This document shows, in pieces, positions 34,497 through 44,288 of a stretch of 50,190 bases of DNA. Position 1 is the stretch's first letter. Each line of letters opens with the position of its first letter. Origin of the DNA: Betaproteobacteria bacterium (GTDB lineage: Bacteria > Pseudomonadota > Gammaproteobacteria > Burkholderiales > SG8-41); the NCBI GenBank assembly GCA_900299145.1, contig OMIN01000082.1, positions 1 through 50,190 of the forward strand, written 5' to 3'. The notes beneath the pieces were generated by a model. It ran no database searches, was not told the DNA's origin, and was given only the letters and a program-made list of their open reading frames with translations. The position numbers and the translations under genes were made by a program.

Positions 34497-35747
34497 TTAC
34501 TGCGTCCACTCAACCACATAAAGCCCGCCGGTGAACCGGTCCTGGCAATACACCAGCCCGCGGTCATCCACCCACACGTCGTTGATTTGCACCGCGCCCT
34601 TGGGCGACAGTTTCGGCGTGCCAGGCACGAAGTACGCGACCTCCTGCGGCTGGTATGGATTGCTCAAATCATAGGCGCGCAACCCGCCGTTGAAGAAGGT
34701 GGCCAGAATGATGTTGTCCGAGCGCCACGCGGTCTCGGCGGAATAGTTTTCCCACAGATTATGCGAGCCAAAGCGGCCGCCGCGCTTGGCGAAGCTTTCC
34801 ACCGGCGGCAACGGCACAGTGGACAGCGGCACGGGATTGGTTTCATCCGCGCCATTGAGCACCCAGGTCATTTTCGGCCAGTCCGCGCCGTTGTCGCGCA
34901 CACACTCTTCCGTGGCAATCACCAGGTCGCGGCTGAACAACGGCATCATGGTATGCACAAAGCCGTTGAACGGCGGCGAATTTTTCCAGCGCGACACCGT
35001 CTTGATATTGGATTTGTCCTTGATATCGAGAATAAAACCGCCGCCGTCGATATAGCCGACATAGGCGCGGTCGGGCCGCTGCTTCGAGTAAACATTGGTA
35101 TTGTGCGCGCGGTAACCGCCGTCCAGTTTGAGACGCGGCGGCGGTGCCTCCTTGTCGCCTACGCGCGTGCCCGGCATCCACCAGCGCCCGACCTCTGTCG
35201 GCTTGCTGGGATTGCGCACATCGATGATGCGATAAAACTGATCATCCTTGGGATTGGTCGGTTCAAAATCCGCCGCACCACTGGCAATATGCACATACTC
35301 GCCATCATCAAACCACACGCAGTGCACGCCACGCGAGAACTTGCCCGACGCGTCGAAGTGCGAAATCAGCTTGGGTTTTTCCGGAACGGTAATGTCGAAC
35401 AAATCAAAGCCCGCAGGCTTCATGTCAAAGCCCTTGGTCTGATACGCCACCGCCATGGTGTTGCCCACCACGTCGAGCGAATTCGAGCGCATATCGCCGT
35501 GCGGCAAATCGGTCTGAATGACGAACTTCGGATTGCGCGGATCGGTCACATCCAGCGCGGTAAAGTTTTTGGGTGCGGATTCATGCGCCATCCACAGGAT
35601 GCGCCGGCCGTCCTTCGCCTTTTGCATGCTGATGCCTTCGCCCATGCCGCCAAAGCCCTGCATCTCATGCTGCGCAATCTGCTTCATGTTGAAAGCCAGC
35701 GTTTGTGCGGCCTGGCTGGCCGGTGACATCGATTTTGCTTCGCTCAT
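34497..35747 (-). CDS. LVIVD-repeat beta-propeller protein
   Basis: The protein has 416 residues. Repeats with the pattern xxxxDVTDPxxPKxV are visible: ALDVTDPRNPKFVIQ, LFDITVPEKPKLISH, IIDVRNPSKPTEVGR, AYDLSNPYQPQEVAY. Together they make a beta propeller. There is no signal peptide, so it is cytoplasmic, which is unusual for this repeat. The gene precedes the CobW gene by 40 bases in the same operon. The ligand or enzyme activity is unknown. Confidence 0.82.
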   Translation of the reverse strand: MSEAKSMSPASQAAQTLAFNMKQIAQHEMQGFGGMGEGISMQKAKDGRRILWMAHESAPKNFTALDVTDPRNPKFVIQTDLPHGDMRSNSLDVVGNTMAVAYQTKGFDMKPAGFDLFDITVPEKPKLISHFDASGKFSRGVHCVWFDDGEYVHIASGAADFEPTNPKDDQFYRIIDVRNPSKPTEVGRWWMPGTRVGDKEAPPPRLKLDGGYRAHNTNVYSKQRPDRAYVGYIDGGGFILDIKDKSNIKTVSRWKNSPPFNGFVHTMMPLFSRDLVIATEECVRDNGADWPKMTWVLNGADETNPVPLSTVPLPPVESFAKRGGRFGSHNLWENYSAETAWRSDNIILATFFNGGLRAYDLSNPYQPQEVAYFVPGTPKLSPKGAVQINDVWVDDRGLVYCQDRFTGGLYVVEWTQ

Positions 35748-35786
35748 GGGCCTGTTTTCCTGTGATTGGTGTTAAGGTGATTGAGT

Positions 35787-35815
35787 ATAACCAATTGATT
35801 TATTTAACCTTTTTT
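35787..35815 (+). repeat. Dispersed AT-rich border motif, copy 10 (overlaps a stop codon)
   Basis: The core at 35787-35805 reads ATAACCAATTGATTTATTT, a more drifted copy. It overlaps the TAA stop (35800-35802) of the dehydrogenase gene on the minus strand and points opposite to both neighbouring genes. Confidence 0.75.
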
Positions 35816-36714
35816 CGATTTCTGCGCGGGCTGCCCGCCATGCGCTCGAGCACCGCACACACCGCGCCGGTGTCTTCCTTCGCAAACCCCTGCGACAGCG
35901 CTGCCGAATAATACGCCTTGCTCGCCTCGAACAGCGGCACGGGAATATTCATCTCTGCCGCGAACGCGCCAATGATATCAATATCCTTCTGATATACCTC
36001 GCACTTCATGGTCGCTGCTTTGTAATCGCCCTTGATCATCATTGGGCCGCGCACTTCAAACATGCGCGACGTGCCCGCGCCGTCCCTGATGACCTTGTAA
36101 ACCAGATTCAAATCCAGCCCCGATTTCAACCCCATTACCATCGCCTCGGCAGCGGACAAGTTATGAATGGTCACCAGCAGATTGGCGATGAATTTGAGCT
36201 TTGAACCATTTCCAAATTCGCCGCAGTAATGCATGCTGCGCGCGAACCCCTTGAAAACCGCGTCGCAGCGCTTCACCGCCGCTGCATCGCCGCTGGCGTA
36301 GACTGAAATATCCTTCGCCGCCGCCTGCGCCCCGGTGCCGCTGATCGGGCAATCCAGCACCGTGATGCCGAGCTCCGCGCAACGCGCACGAATGTCGTGT
36401 TTCACCTCCAGCGGCATGGTGCTGGCTTCGATCACGATCGTACCTTTTTTTGCGCCGGCGGCAATGCCCTCCTTGCCGAAAAACGCAGTTTCCATTGCCT
36501 TGACGCTCGGCAGCGACGTGATAATCACGCTGCACTGCCGCGCGACCGCCGCCGCTGACGCCGCGCAATCGCCGCCGCGTTTGGCGTGCGCCGCGCGCGC
36601 TTTTGTGTCGGGATCAAAGCCGATTACACCAAACCTTGCCGTCAGCAAATGTTGAGCGAAAGCGCCGCCCATGATGCCCAGACCAACCTGCCCTACCATT
36701 ACTGGCTTTTTCAT
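35800..36714 (-). CDS. NAD(P)-dependent oxidoreductase, 3-hydroxyisobutyrate dehydrogenase-like
   Basis: The protein has 304 residues. N-terminal Rossmann GQVGLGIMGGAFAQHLL, TSLPSVKAMETAFFG, EASTMPLEVK, DCPISGTGAQAA and the catalytic lysine in GSKLKFIANLL near 173 are all in place for the beta-hydroxyacid dehydrogenase family. It oxidises a beta-hydroxy acid or reduces a semialdehyde. It stands alone, bounded by motif copies 10 and 11. Confidence 0.9.
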   Translation of the reverse strand: MKKPVMVGQVGLGIMGGAFAQHLLTARFGVIGFDPDTKARAAHAKRGGDCAASAAAVARQCSVIITSLPSVKAMETAFFGKEGIAAGAKKGTIVIEASTMPLEVKHDIRARCAELGITVLDCPISGTGAQAAAKDISVYASGDAAAVKRCDAVFKGFARSMHYCGEFGNGSKLKFIANLLVTIHNLSAAEAMVMGLKSGLDLNLVYKVIRDGAGTSRMFEVRGPMMIKGDYKAATMKCEVYQKDIDIIGAFAAEMNIPVPLFEASKAYYSAALSQGFAKEDTGAVCAVLERMAGSPRRNRKKVK

Positions 36715-36743
36715 GTAAGTATTTGATTTAACGTATTTTTTAA
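36715..36743 (+). repeat. Dispersed AT-rich border motif, copy 11
   Basis: The core at 36715-36733 reads GTAAGTATTTGATTTAACG. It starts right at the ATG of the minus-strand dehydrogenase gene and points away from it. Confidence 0.85.
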
Positions 36744-37024
36744 GTTGCGTCCTGTGATTGTGCCCCTGGCAGCGACACGCTTCCGGCCGGCATTCTTAGA
36801 GTAATTCCGAAACCTTGGCTGACCTTGAAGTGTCGCGCCAAACATACCACTGAATGGTGGTTAATCCGCGCGCTACACACAAGTCCCTACCGGTTTACGC
36901 GGAACCGGCGACTGCTTCACGCGCCGCCCTTGCCGGGTACTCAAGATTCAAATGGCTTTGCCGATAAGGCTTTGCGGAACCGTGCAAAACGGAATGACAT
37001 CGACAACTTACGCCAAATAATTCC
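36744..37024. other. Intergenic region before the FIST gene
   Basis: With motif copy 11 the gap is 310 bases. I find no credible gene, RNA or terminator. A short open frame from 36825 is not convincing. The promoter of the FIST gene must lie here, but no boxes are clear, and the gene has no obvious ribosome site. Confidence 0.45.
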
Positions 37025-38170
37025 ATGCAAGTTCACTCTGGTAACTTTCAATTGAATTCGGGCTGGTCCGAGCCGCATCCCGTGGCACTCGACAGTCCGC
37101 AAACCCTGATCCTGGTTTTTGGCGCGAAAGCGTTCGAAAACAACACCGCGCCATTTGAAGGCTTGAGAGGCGCGTTTCCCCAGTCCGTTATCGCGGGCTG
37201 TTCAACGTCGGGAGAGATTTCCGGCGCGTGTGTGAACGATAACAGCATCAGTATTGCTGTTAGCCGATTTGAGCATACACGCCTGCGGCGTGCCATCGCG
37301 GAAGTATCCGATGCCAACGACTCGCCACGGGCAGGCGCACAGCTGGCCGCGGCACTTGACGGCGACGATCTGCGTTCGGTACTGGTACTTTCGGACGGCA
37401 CCGTGGTTAACGGTACCGCACTGGTCGCCGGGCTGGCTGGCGGTCTGAAAAAAGATGTCTCAATATTTGGCGGGCTGGCCGGCGACGGCAGTCATTTCTC
37501 CAGCACGTGGGTGCTTGACAACGCCGTACCCAGACGCAACCGCGTGTGTGCCATAGGGTTTTACGGAGACCGCCTCCGCATCGGCCATGGGTGCGATCAC
37601 GGCTGGTCCGATTTCGGCCCGGAACGCCGAATAACACGCTCGGAAGGCAATGTCCTGCATGAGCTGGACGGAAAACCCGCACTTGACCTCTACAAAAACT
37701 ATCTGGGTGATTTGGCGTCCGGACTGCCGGGAAACGCATTGCTCTTTCCGCTGGCCATACGCCGAAGTGAAGACGAAACCTTGCCGCTGGTGCGAACCAT
37801 TCTGGGCGTCGATGAAGCGCAAAAGTCGATGACATTTGCGGGTGACATGCCCGTGGGGGCGATTGCGCGGCTCATGCGCGCGAGCGATGACAGCCTGATC
37901 GACAGCGCCAGCGCCGCCATTGCCAGCGCGAATCACGACGGCATCGGCGCTCAGAGCGGTGCGCTGGTCATTTCCGTCAGTTGTGTTGGCCGCCGGCTGG
38001 TACTGGGCGAACGTACCGAAGAGGAAGTCGAAACCATATTGGAAGGCGCGCCGGCCGGTTCGCAGCACATCGGATTCTATTCCTATGGCGAAATCTCTCC
38101 CACGGTGTCTGGCGGCGTAAGCGACTTGCACAATCAAACCATGACCGTCACGCTGCTAACTGAAGTGTGA
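37025..38170 (+). CDS. FIST-domain sensor protein
   Basis: The protein has 381 residues. The FIST N domain (about 20-210) includes GLRGAFPQSVIAGCSTSGEISG and SIFGGLAGDGSHF; the FIST C domain (about 220-375) ends with GFYSYGEISP. FIST domains bind small ligands, thought to be amino acids. It is followed after 4 bases by a PAS-GGDEF-EAL protein, a known type of pairing in which the FIST part senses and the partner makes or destroys cyclic di-GMP. Confidence 0.92.
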   Translation: MQVHSGNFQLNSGWSEPHPVALDSPQTLILVFGAKAFENNTAPFEGLRGAFPQSVIAGCSTSGEISGACVNDNSISIAVSRFEHTRLRRAIAEVSDANDSPRAGAQLAAALDGDDLRSVLVLSDGTVVNGTALVAGLAGGLKKDVSIFGGLAGDGSHFSSTWVLDNAVPRRNRVCAIGFYGDRLRIGHGCDHGWSDFGPERRITRSEGNVLHELDGKPALDLYKNYLGDLASGLPGNALLFPLAIRRSEDETLPLVRTILGVDEAQKSMTFAGDMPVGAIARLMRASDDSLIDSASAAIASANHDGIGAQSGALVISVSCVGRRLVLGERTEEEVETILEGAPAGSQHIGFYSYGEISPTVSGGVSDLHNQTMTVTLLTEV

Positions 38171-38174
38171 GGCC

Positions 38175-40082
38175 ATGACGCCCGAGTCCAGACCGGCGCT
38201 CAATACACTGCTGCAACGGCAGCTCAAGCGCCTGGGCCTGACCAATCCGGCAATGCCGCCTGCCCCGGAAATCTGGCGGCAGTTGCTGGAAAAAGTCAGC
38301 CGCGCCTACACCGAGGCCGAACAGGAACGCTACCTGATGGAGCGCTCGCAGGCCGTGTCGTCCAGCGAGATGAACGACCTTAATCGGGAGTTGCGCGAAG
38401 CCCAAGGGCGTCTGAAAAGTCTCGTTTCCCTGTCATCGGATTGGGTTTGGGAACAAAACGCAGACCTGTGCTTTACCTATTTTTCGGAACAACATTCGGT
38501 CACCACGGACATCGACCCCGCCATTTTGCTGGGTACGCGTTGCATGGAAGGCGAGCCCTACCATGCAGCACAGGACCACCGATCCGCCTATCTCGATTGC
38601 GTCGGGGTGCACAGGCCCTTTCGCGATCTGACTTTCGGGTACAACGATGCCGCGGGCCAGCGCTTTTATATGCGCATCAGTGGCGAGCCGATCTTCGAGT
38701 TCAATGTCTTCAAGGGCTACCGCGGCGTGGCCTCCGACGTCACCAAAACGCGTCTGGCCGAGGAAAAGGTGGCGCACCTGGCGAGCTACGACGCCCTTAC
38801 CGGTTTGCCCAATCGCCGCTCGTTCATTGTCGAGGTTGACCGCGCGCTGGAGCGATCGCTCCGCAGCGGCGTACCCTTCGCGGTGTTTTTCATTGATCTG
38901 GACCGCTTCAAGAACATCAACGACAGCCTCGGGCACGCCGCCGGTGATACCCTGCTGAAAGTGATAGCCACCCGGCTGACTCAGCTATTGAGAAAAACCG
39001 ATATGGTGGCGCGGCTCGGCGGCGACGAATTCGTGGTGTTACTGGAAAACTGCATCGATGCCGCCATGCTCGCCAACATCGCCACGCGGGCGCTCTCAGC
39101 GATCAATGAAACCCTGTGCATCGAAAATTGCTGCTTTCAGGTGAGAGGCAGCATCGGCATCAGCATGTACCCCGAGGATTGCCAGGATGCGGCCACCATG
39201 CTCAAGCACGCGGATGCCGCCATGTATCTCGCCAAGAGCAAGGGCAAGAATAATTTCCAGTTCTACACTACTGAACTGGCGGAACGGGCCGAGCAACAGT
39301 TTTCGCTGGAAAGTGATTTGCGTCAGGCTGTCGAGCGCGAGGAATTCCAGTTGTTGTATCAACCCAAAATCAATATCGCATCGGGCAAGATGGTCGCGGT
39401 GGAAGCGTTGATCCGCTGGCGGCACCCGACCCGCGGGCTGATATCCCCGGGGGAATTTATCGCCCTGGCCGAGGAATGCGGCCTGATCGGCCCGATAGGC
39501 CAGTGGGTGATCAAGGCCGCCTGCCGGCAGGTGCACGACTGGCGATGCGAAGGGCTGCAATCGCCGCGCTGTGCGGTCAATCTGTCCGTACGGCAGTTCA
39601 ACGTGGACGGACTGGTCGAAGAAGTGGTGCAGGCGCTGGCATCCAACCAGCTACAGGCCGATGCGCTGGAGCTGGAAATCACCGAGAGTCTGCTCATGGC
39701 CAATCCCGAGCGGGCGCTGGATATACTCTTGCAACTGCACCGGCTTGGCGTGCACATCGCCATCGACGATTTTGGAACAGGCTATTCCTCGCTGGCCTAT
39801 CTCAAGCGTTTCCCCGCACAGACCCTGAAGATTGATCGCTCCTTCGTTCAGGACCTGCCTGACGATCAGGACGACGCCACCATCACCAAGGCGCTGATTG
39901 CCATGGCGCACAGCCTGGGCATGGAGGTCGTGGCGGAAGGCGTCGAAACCAGCGCACAACTGGATTTTCTGCGCGAAGCCGGCTGCGACGAAGTGCAAGG
40001 CTACTACCTGGGGCGGCCCATGGCGCCCCATGAAATCGCCGCGCGGCTGTTGCCGTGCCCGCTGGAAGCGAGTGCCGCGTAG
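38175..40082 (+). CDS. PAS-GGDEF-EAL cyclic di-GMP synthase/phosphodiesterase
   Basis: The protein has 635 residues. An N-terminal coiled coil (about 30-85) and a PAS domain (about 85-195) are followed by GGDEF (about 200-365) with RLGGDEF and an inhibitory I-site RKTD five residues before it, and EAL (about 375-630) with VEALIRWRHP, ITESLLM, DDFGTGYSSLAYLK and AEGVET. Both active sites look intact, so either activity is possible. It has no membrane segment. It is co-transcribed with the FIST gene. Confidence 0.93.
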   Translation: MTPESRPALNTLLQRQLKRLGLTNPAMPPAPEIWRQLLEKVSRAYTEAEQERYLMERSQAVSSSEMNDLNRELREAQGRLKSLVSLSSDWVWEQNADLCFTYFSEQHSVTTDIDPAILLGTRCMEGEPYHAAQDHRSAYLDCVGVHRPFRDLTFGYNDAAGQRFYMRISGEPIFEFNVFKGYRGVASDVTKTRLAEEKVAHLASYDALTGLPNRRSFIVEVDRALERSLRSGVPFAVFFIDLDRFKNINDSLGHAAGDTLLKVIATRLTQLLRKTDMVARLGGDEFVVLLENCIDAAMLANIATRALSAINETLCIENCCFQVRGSIGISMYPEDCQDAATMLKHADAAMYLAKSKGKNNFQFYTTELAERAEQQFSLESDLRQAVEREEFQLLYQPKINIASGKMVAVEALIRWRHPTRGLISPGEFIALAEECGLIGPIGQWVIKAACRQVHDWRCEGLQSPRCAVNLSVRQFNVDGLVEEVVQALASNQLQADALELEITESLLMANPERALDILLQLHRLGVHIAIDDFGTGYSSLAYLKRFPAQTLKIDRSFVQDLPDDQDDATITKALIAMAHSLGMEVVAEGVETSAQLDFLREAGCDEVQGYYLGRPMAPHEIAARLLPCPLEASAA

Positions 40083-40099
40083 AGCAAATCGGGAATTTC

Positions 40100-40129
40100 A
40101 TAAGTATTTGTTTTTATTAATTTTTATTA
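40100..40129 (+). repeat. Dispersed AT-rich border motif, copy 12
   Basis: The core at 40100-40118 reads ATAAGTATTTGTTTTTATT, with tail AATTTTTATTAG. It lies in a 54-base convergent gap between the GGDEF-EAL gene and glpK. This is one of the best-preserved copies. Confidence 0.93.
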
Positions 40130-40136
40130 GATCTCG

Positions 40137-41612
<1,476 letters not shown>

Positions 41613-41636
41613 CGGTGTCAAGGAACGGCAGATAAG

Positions 41637-41668
41637 CGACAGCAAAGATTAACGCAGATGCACGCGGA
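41637..41668. repeat. ACGCAGATGCACGCGG short repeat, related to the arms at 42972-43044
   Basis: ATTAACGCAGATGCACGCGG at 41649-41668 resembles the ACGCAGAT pattern of the inverted repeat at 42972-43044. It is a single arm only. Dispersed ACGCAGAT-rich elements are known to me only as a general impression from related genomes. Confidence 0.45.
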
Positions 41669-41690
41669 ACGAAACCGCTGGTGGATACCT

Positions 41691-41716
41691 ATAACCATCT
41701 GTTTTAATTGATATTT
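41691..41716 (+). repeat. Dispersed AT-rich border motif, copy 13
   Basis: The core at 41691-41709 reads ATAACCATCTGTTTTAATT. It is in the divergent gap between glpK and the first Gfo/Idh/MocA gene. Confidence 0.88.
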
Positions 41717-41815
41717 CCCCTATACATTGGTTTGTCGTCGGCTACCTCTTGCTGCTATCCTCCCGCGCGGTCACAGGCTTCTTGACAAGCCCCACCACAA
41801 TCCACGCCATAAGAC

Positions 41816-41843
41816 TTGGGTAGCAACCCCATTAGGCTAAAAT
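41816..41843 (+). promoter_or_regulatory. Candidate sigma-70 promoter for the Gfo/Idh/MocA gene
   Basis: TTGGGT (41816-41821) and TAAAAT (41838-41843) are 16 bases apart, followed after 39 bases by the GTG start at 41883 with AAGGA as ribosome site. The -35 box is weak. Confidence 0.45.
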
Positions 41844-41882
41844 ACGCGCCTTCGTTTTACCCCCCCTCTGAAGGATAGATTC

Positions 41883-42947
41883 GTGAAACAAATCAATGTA
41901 GCCGTTATCGGCACCGGCTGGTGCGGTGGCATACGAGCGGAAACCTGTGCCATGAATCCGCTGGTGAACGACCTGCATGTGGTCGAAACCCGGCCGGAAC
42001 GCCTGGCGGAAATCAGTGCCAAGACTCGTGCCAAGACGGCCACCGCCGATTACCGTGACATCATTAAACGCGACGATATCGAGGCGGTGCTGATCTCCGC
42101 CACGCCGGAGGCGCTGCACTATCCGATGGCGCGCGAAGCGCTGTTGTCGGGCAAGCATGTATTCTTGGAGAAACCCATCGCCATTGAATTGCACGAAGCC
42201 GACGATCTGAATCATCTCGCGCGCAAGAATAATCTCAAATTCACCATCGGCTACTCGCAACGCTTTAACCCGAAGTACGCTTATGTGAAGCAGGCACTGA
42301 AAGACGGCACACTGGGCAAACCGGTGAGCGCGCTGGTGAGCCGCCACATTGGCCGCGGCCTCGGTAAAAAAATTACGGGTCGCTCCAAGCTTTCGCCCGC
42401 TGCGATGGAAGCCACGCACGATCTGGATTTCGTGATGTGGTGTTTGCAGCCGGCGAAACCGGTGCGCGTGTATTCCACGGTGAACTACGGCGCCATGCGC
42501 GAGTCGACGGGCGCGGATATTCCCGACACGCAGTACATCACGGTCACCTTCGATAACGGCGTATCTTGCGTGGTATGCGCGGGCTGGAGCCTGCCACCCG
42601 CCTATCCGAATTTTTCGATGACATGGATCGAGATGATCGGTACCGAAGGCGCGCTCATCATCGACGACACGCACCGCGATACGCAGCTGACCACCATGAA
42701 ATCTGGCATCGTTCACCCGATGTCCACCATGCCCGGCGAGCCGGTGGCGCACACCTACGCCGGCCCCATGGCGTCTGAAACCGTGCATTTTTTAGAGGCC
42801 GTCGCCTGCGACCGCCCGGTGCTGGTCACCGGCGAAGAAGCGCGCGACGTGATGGAGGTTTACATCGCCGCCGATTTGTCGGCAGAGCGGAATGAGCCGG
42901 TGAATTTGCCGTTGCCGGAATCGCGGGCGGCAGGGGCGGCGCGGTAG
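41883..42947 (+). CDS. Gfo/Idh/MocA-family oxidoreductase
   Basis: The protein has 354 residues. Rossmann VAVIGTGWCGGIRAE and the hallmark EKPIA (VFLEKPIAIELHEA) near 100, then GYSQRFNP and a C-terminal substrate domain with a conserved ATHDLDFVMW histidine. These enzymes use NAD(P) on sugars, inositols or other polyols. GTG start with AAGGA 7 bases upstream. Followed after 122 bases, across an inverted repeat, by a paralogue. Confidence 0.9.
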   Translation: MKQINVAVIGTGWCGGIRAETCAMNPLVNDLHVVETRPERLAEISAKTRAKTATADYRDIIKRDDIEAVLISATPEALHYPMAREALLSGKHVFLEKPIAIELHEADDLNHLARKNNLKFTIGYSQRFNPKYAYVKQALKDGTLGKPVSALVSRHIGRGLGKKITGRSKLSPAAMEATHDLDFVMWCLQPAKPVRVYSTVNYGAMRESTGADIPDTQYITVTFDNGVSCVVCAGWSLPPAYPNFSMTWIEMIGTEGALIIDDTHRDTQLTTMKSGIVHPMSTMPGEPVAHTYAGPMASETVHFLEAVACDRPVLVTGEEARDVMEVYIAADLSAERNEPVNLPLPESRAAGAAR

Positions 42948-42971
42948 TCGAAGAAAGGCAAACCCTCTTTT

Positions 42972-43044
42972 GACGCAGATTTGCGTAGATCTTCGCAGAT
43001 AAAACCCGAGCGTTAAACTGCGTTCATCTACGTGAATCTGCGTC
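42972..43044. repeat. Imperfect 27-base inverted repeat between two Gfo/Idh/MocA genes
   Basis: The left arm at 42972-42998 (begins GACGCAGATTTGCGTAGATC) pairs with the right arm at 43018-43044 at about 22 of 27 positions, around a 19-base loop. No T run follows, so it is not a typical intrinsic terminator. It may be a REP-like hairpin or a regulatory stem. Confidence 0.75.
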
Positions 43045-43068
43045 CAAGTTTTTGAACTGGACTTAAGG

Positions 43069-44184
43069 ATGAAAAAAGACCTCAAAAAAATCGGCCTCGC
43101 CATTATCGGTGCGGGCCGCGTCGGCCTGATTCGCGGAGAACTGGCCTCGCGCCACCCCTCCGTTGGCTGGATCGGCATCGCCGAAAAGCAGCCCGAACGC
43201 GGCGAAATCGTCGGCCACAAATGCCACGCCGACTACATCACCACGTCGTACAAAGACCTGCTGTCGCGGCCTGAAGTCAACGCGGTGATTGTCTGCACCG
43301 ATGAACATCTGCACGTCGATCCAGTCATCATGGCAGCGGAGCGCAATCTGCCGTTGTTGATCGAAAAGCCGCTAGCAACTGACCTGGCGGAATCCGAACA
43401 AACGCTCGCCGCCATCGAAAAGGCCGGCGTGGATGCGGTTATCGGCTACACCCAGCGTTTCCGCCGCCGCTGGCTGGTGGCAAAAGAAAAAGTGCGCAAC
43501 GGTTCACTTGGTGAAGTCACCATGGTCACCTCGCGCGCATTCATGAACCGGCTGGTGGCCATCGACAATTACAAGCGCAGCGACAACCGCGCCGAAGTGA
43601 CGCCGATGGTGATTTCCGGCACCCACGCGCTCGATATCGTGATGTGGCTGATGGAAGCGAAAACGCCAGTGGAGGTTTACGCGCGCTCGGTCAACAAGGC
43701 GCTCGGCAAAGATTGGCAAGGCGTGGACGGCACGGGCTACACCATCAGTTTCGACGACGGGGCGATTTACCACGGCGTGATTTCCTGGGCGCTGCCGGAA
43801 ATCTGGCCGGGCGCGGTGTATTCACTCGAAGTCGGCGCGGTGGGCACGGAAGGGGTACTCACCATCGACGACACACACCGCGACATGGTGCTCGCCACTA
43901 ATCTGATTCAGGCAGAAGGTTACGCGCCAGACAAACGGCGGCACGTCGATTTTCTGACGAGTTATCCGGTGGGCGACATGGCGCTGGGCGAACTGCGCGG
44001 CCCGATGCGCGAAGAAACCAACTCATGGTTGAATCGCGTTTCACTTGGCGTACCCACGCAGCACGCCACCGCGCGCGAAGGCCACAACCGGTTGATGCTG
44101 ACCAAGGCCATCGATCTGTCCGCGAAGTTGAAGCGTCCGGTGAAGCTGCCGATTACGCCGGAAGATGAAAAAGCAACGGCATGA
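43069..44184 (+). CDS. Gfo/Idh/MocA-family oxidoreductase (second copy)
   Basis: The protein has 371 residues. IGLAIIGAGRVGLIRGELA, LIEKPLATDLAESE and GYTQRFRRRW are the family marks, and GTHALDIVMW aligns with ATHDLDFVMW of the upstream gene. The pair are paralogues, each with its own substrate domain, so they may work on successive or alternative polyols. The start ATG at 43069 is close to AAGG. Stop at 44184. Confidence 0.9.
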   Translation: MKKDLKKIGLAIIGAGRVGLIRGELASRHPSVGWIGIAEKQPERGEIVGHKCHADYITTSYKDLLSRPEVNAVIVCTDEHLHVDPVIMAAERNLPLLIEKPLATDLAESEQTLAAIEKAGVDAVIGYTQRFRRRWLVAKEKVRNGSLGEVTMVTSRAFMNRLVAIDNYKRSDNRAEVTPMVISGTHALDIVMWLMEAKTPVEVYARSVNKALGKDWQGVDGTGYTISFDDGAIYHGVISWALPEIWPGAVYSLEVGAVGTEGVLTIDDTHRDMVLATNLIQAEGYAPDKRRHVDFLTSYPVGDMALGELRGPMREETNSWLNRVSLGVPTQHATAREGHNRLMLTKAIDLSAKLKRPVKLPITPEDEKATA

Positions 44185-44288
44185 TGAGCAATCACAGCAC
44201 ACCCAGGCCATCATTCTGGTGTGGCAAGACTGACTGCGGTTGGTGATCTGCCATTGCCTGTTCGCAGGGATTCACCGAGGAGAATGAT

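Noticed and set aside
34587-35726. A 379-codon plus-strand frame over the LVIVD-repeat gene
   Set aside because: Antisense shadow; the minus-strand frame has clear repeats.
36825-37055. A 76-codon open frame before the FIST gene
   Set aside because: No ribosome site, no family features, and it overlaps the FIST start in another frame.
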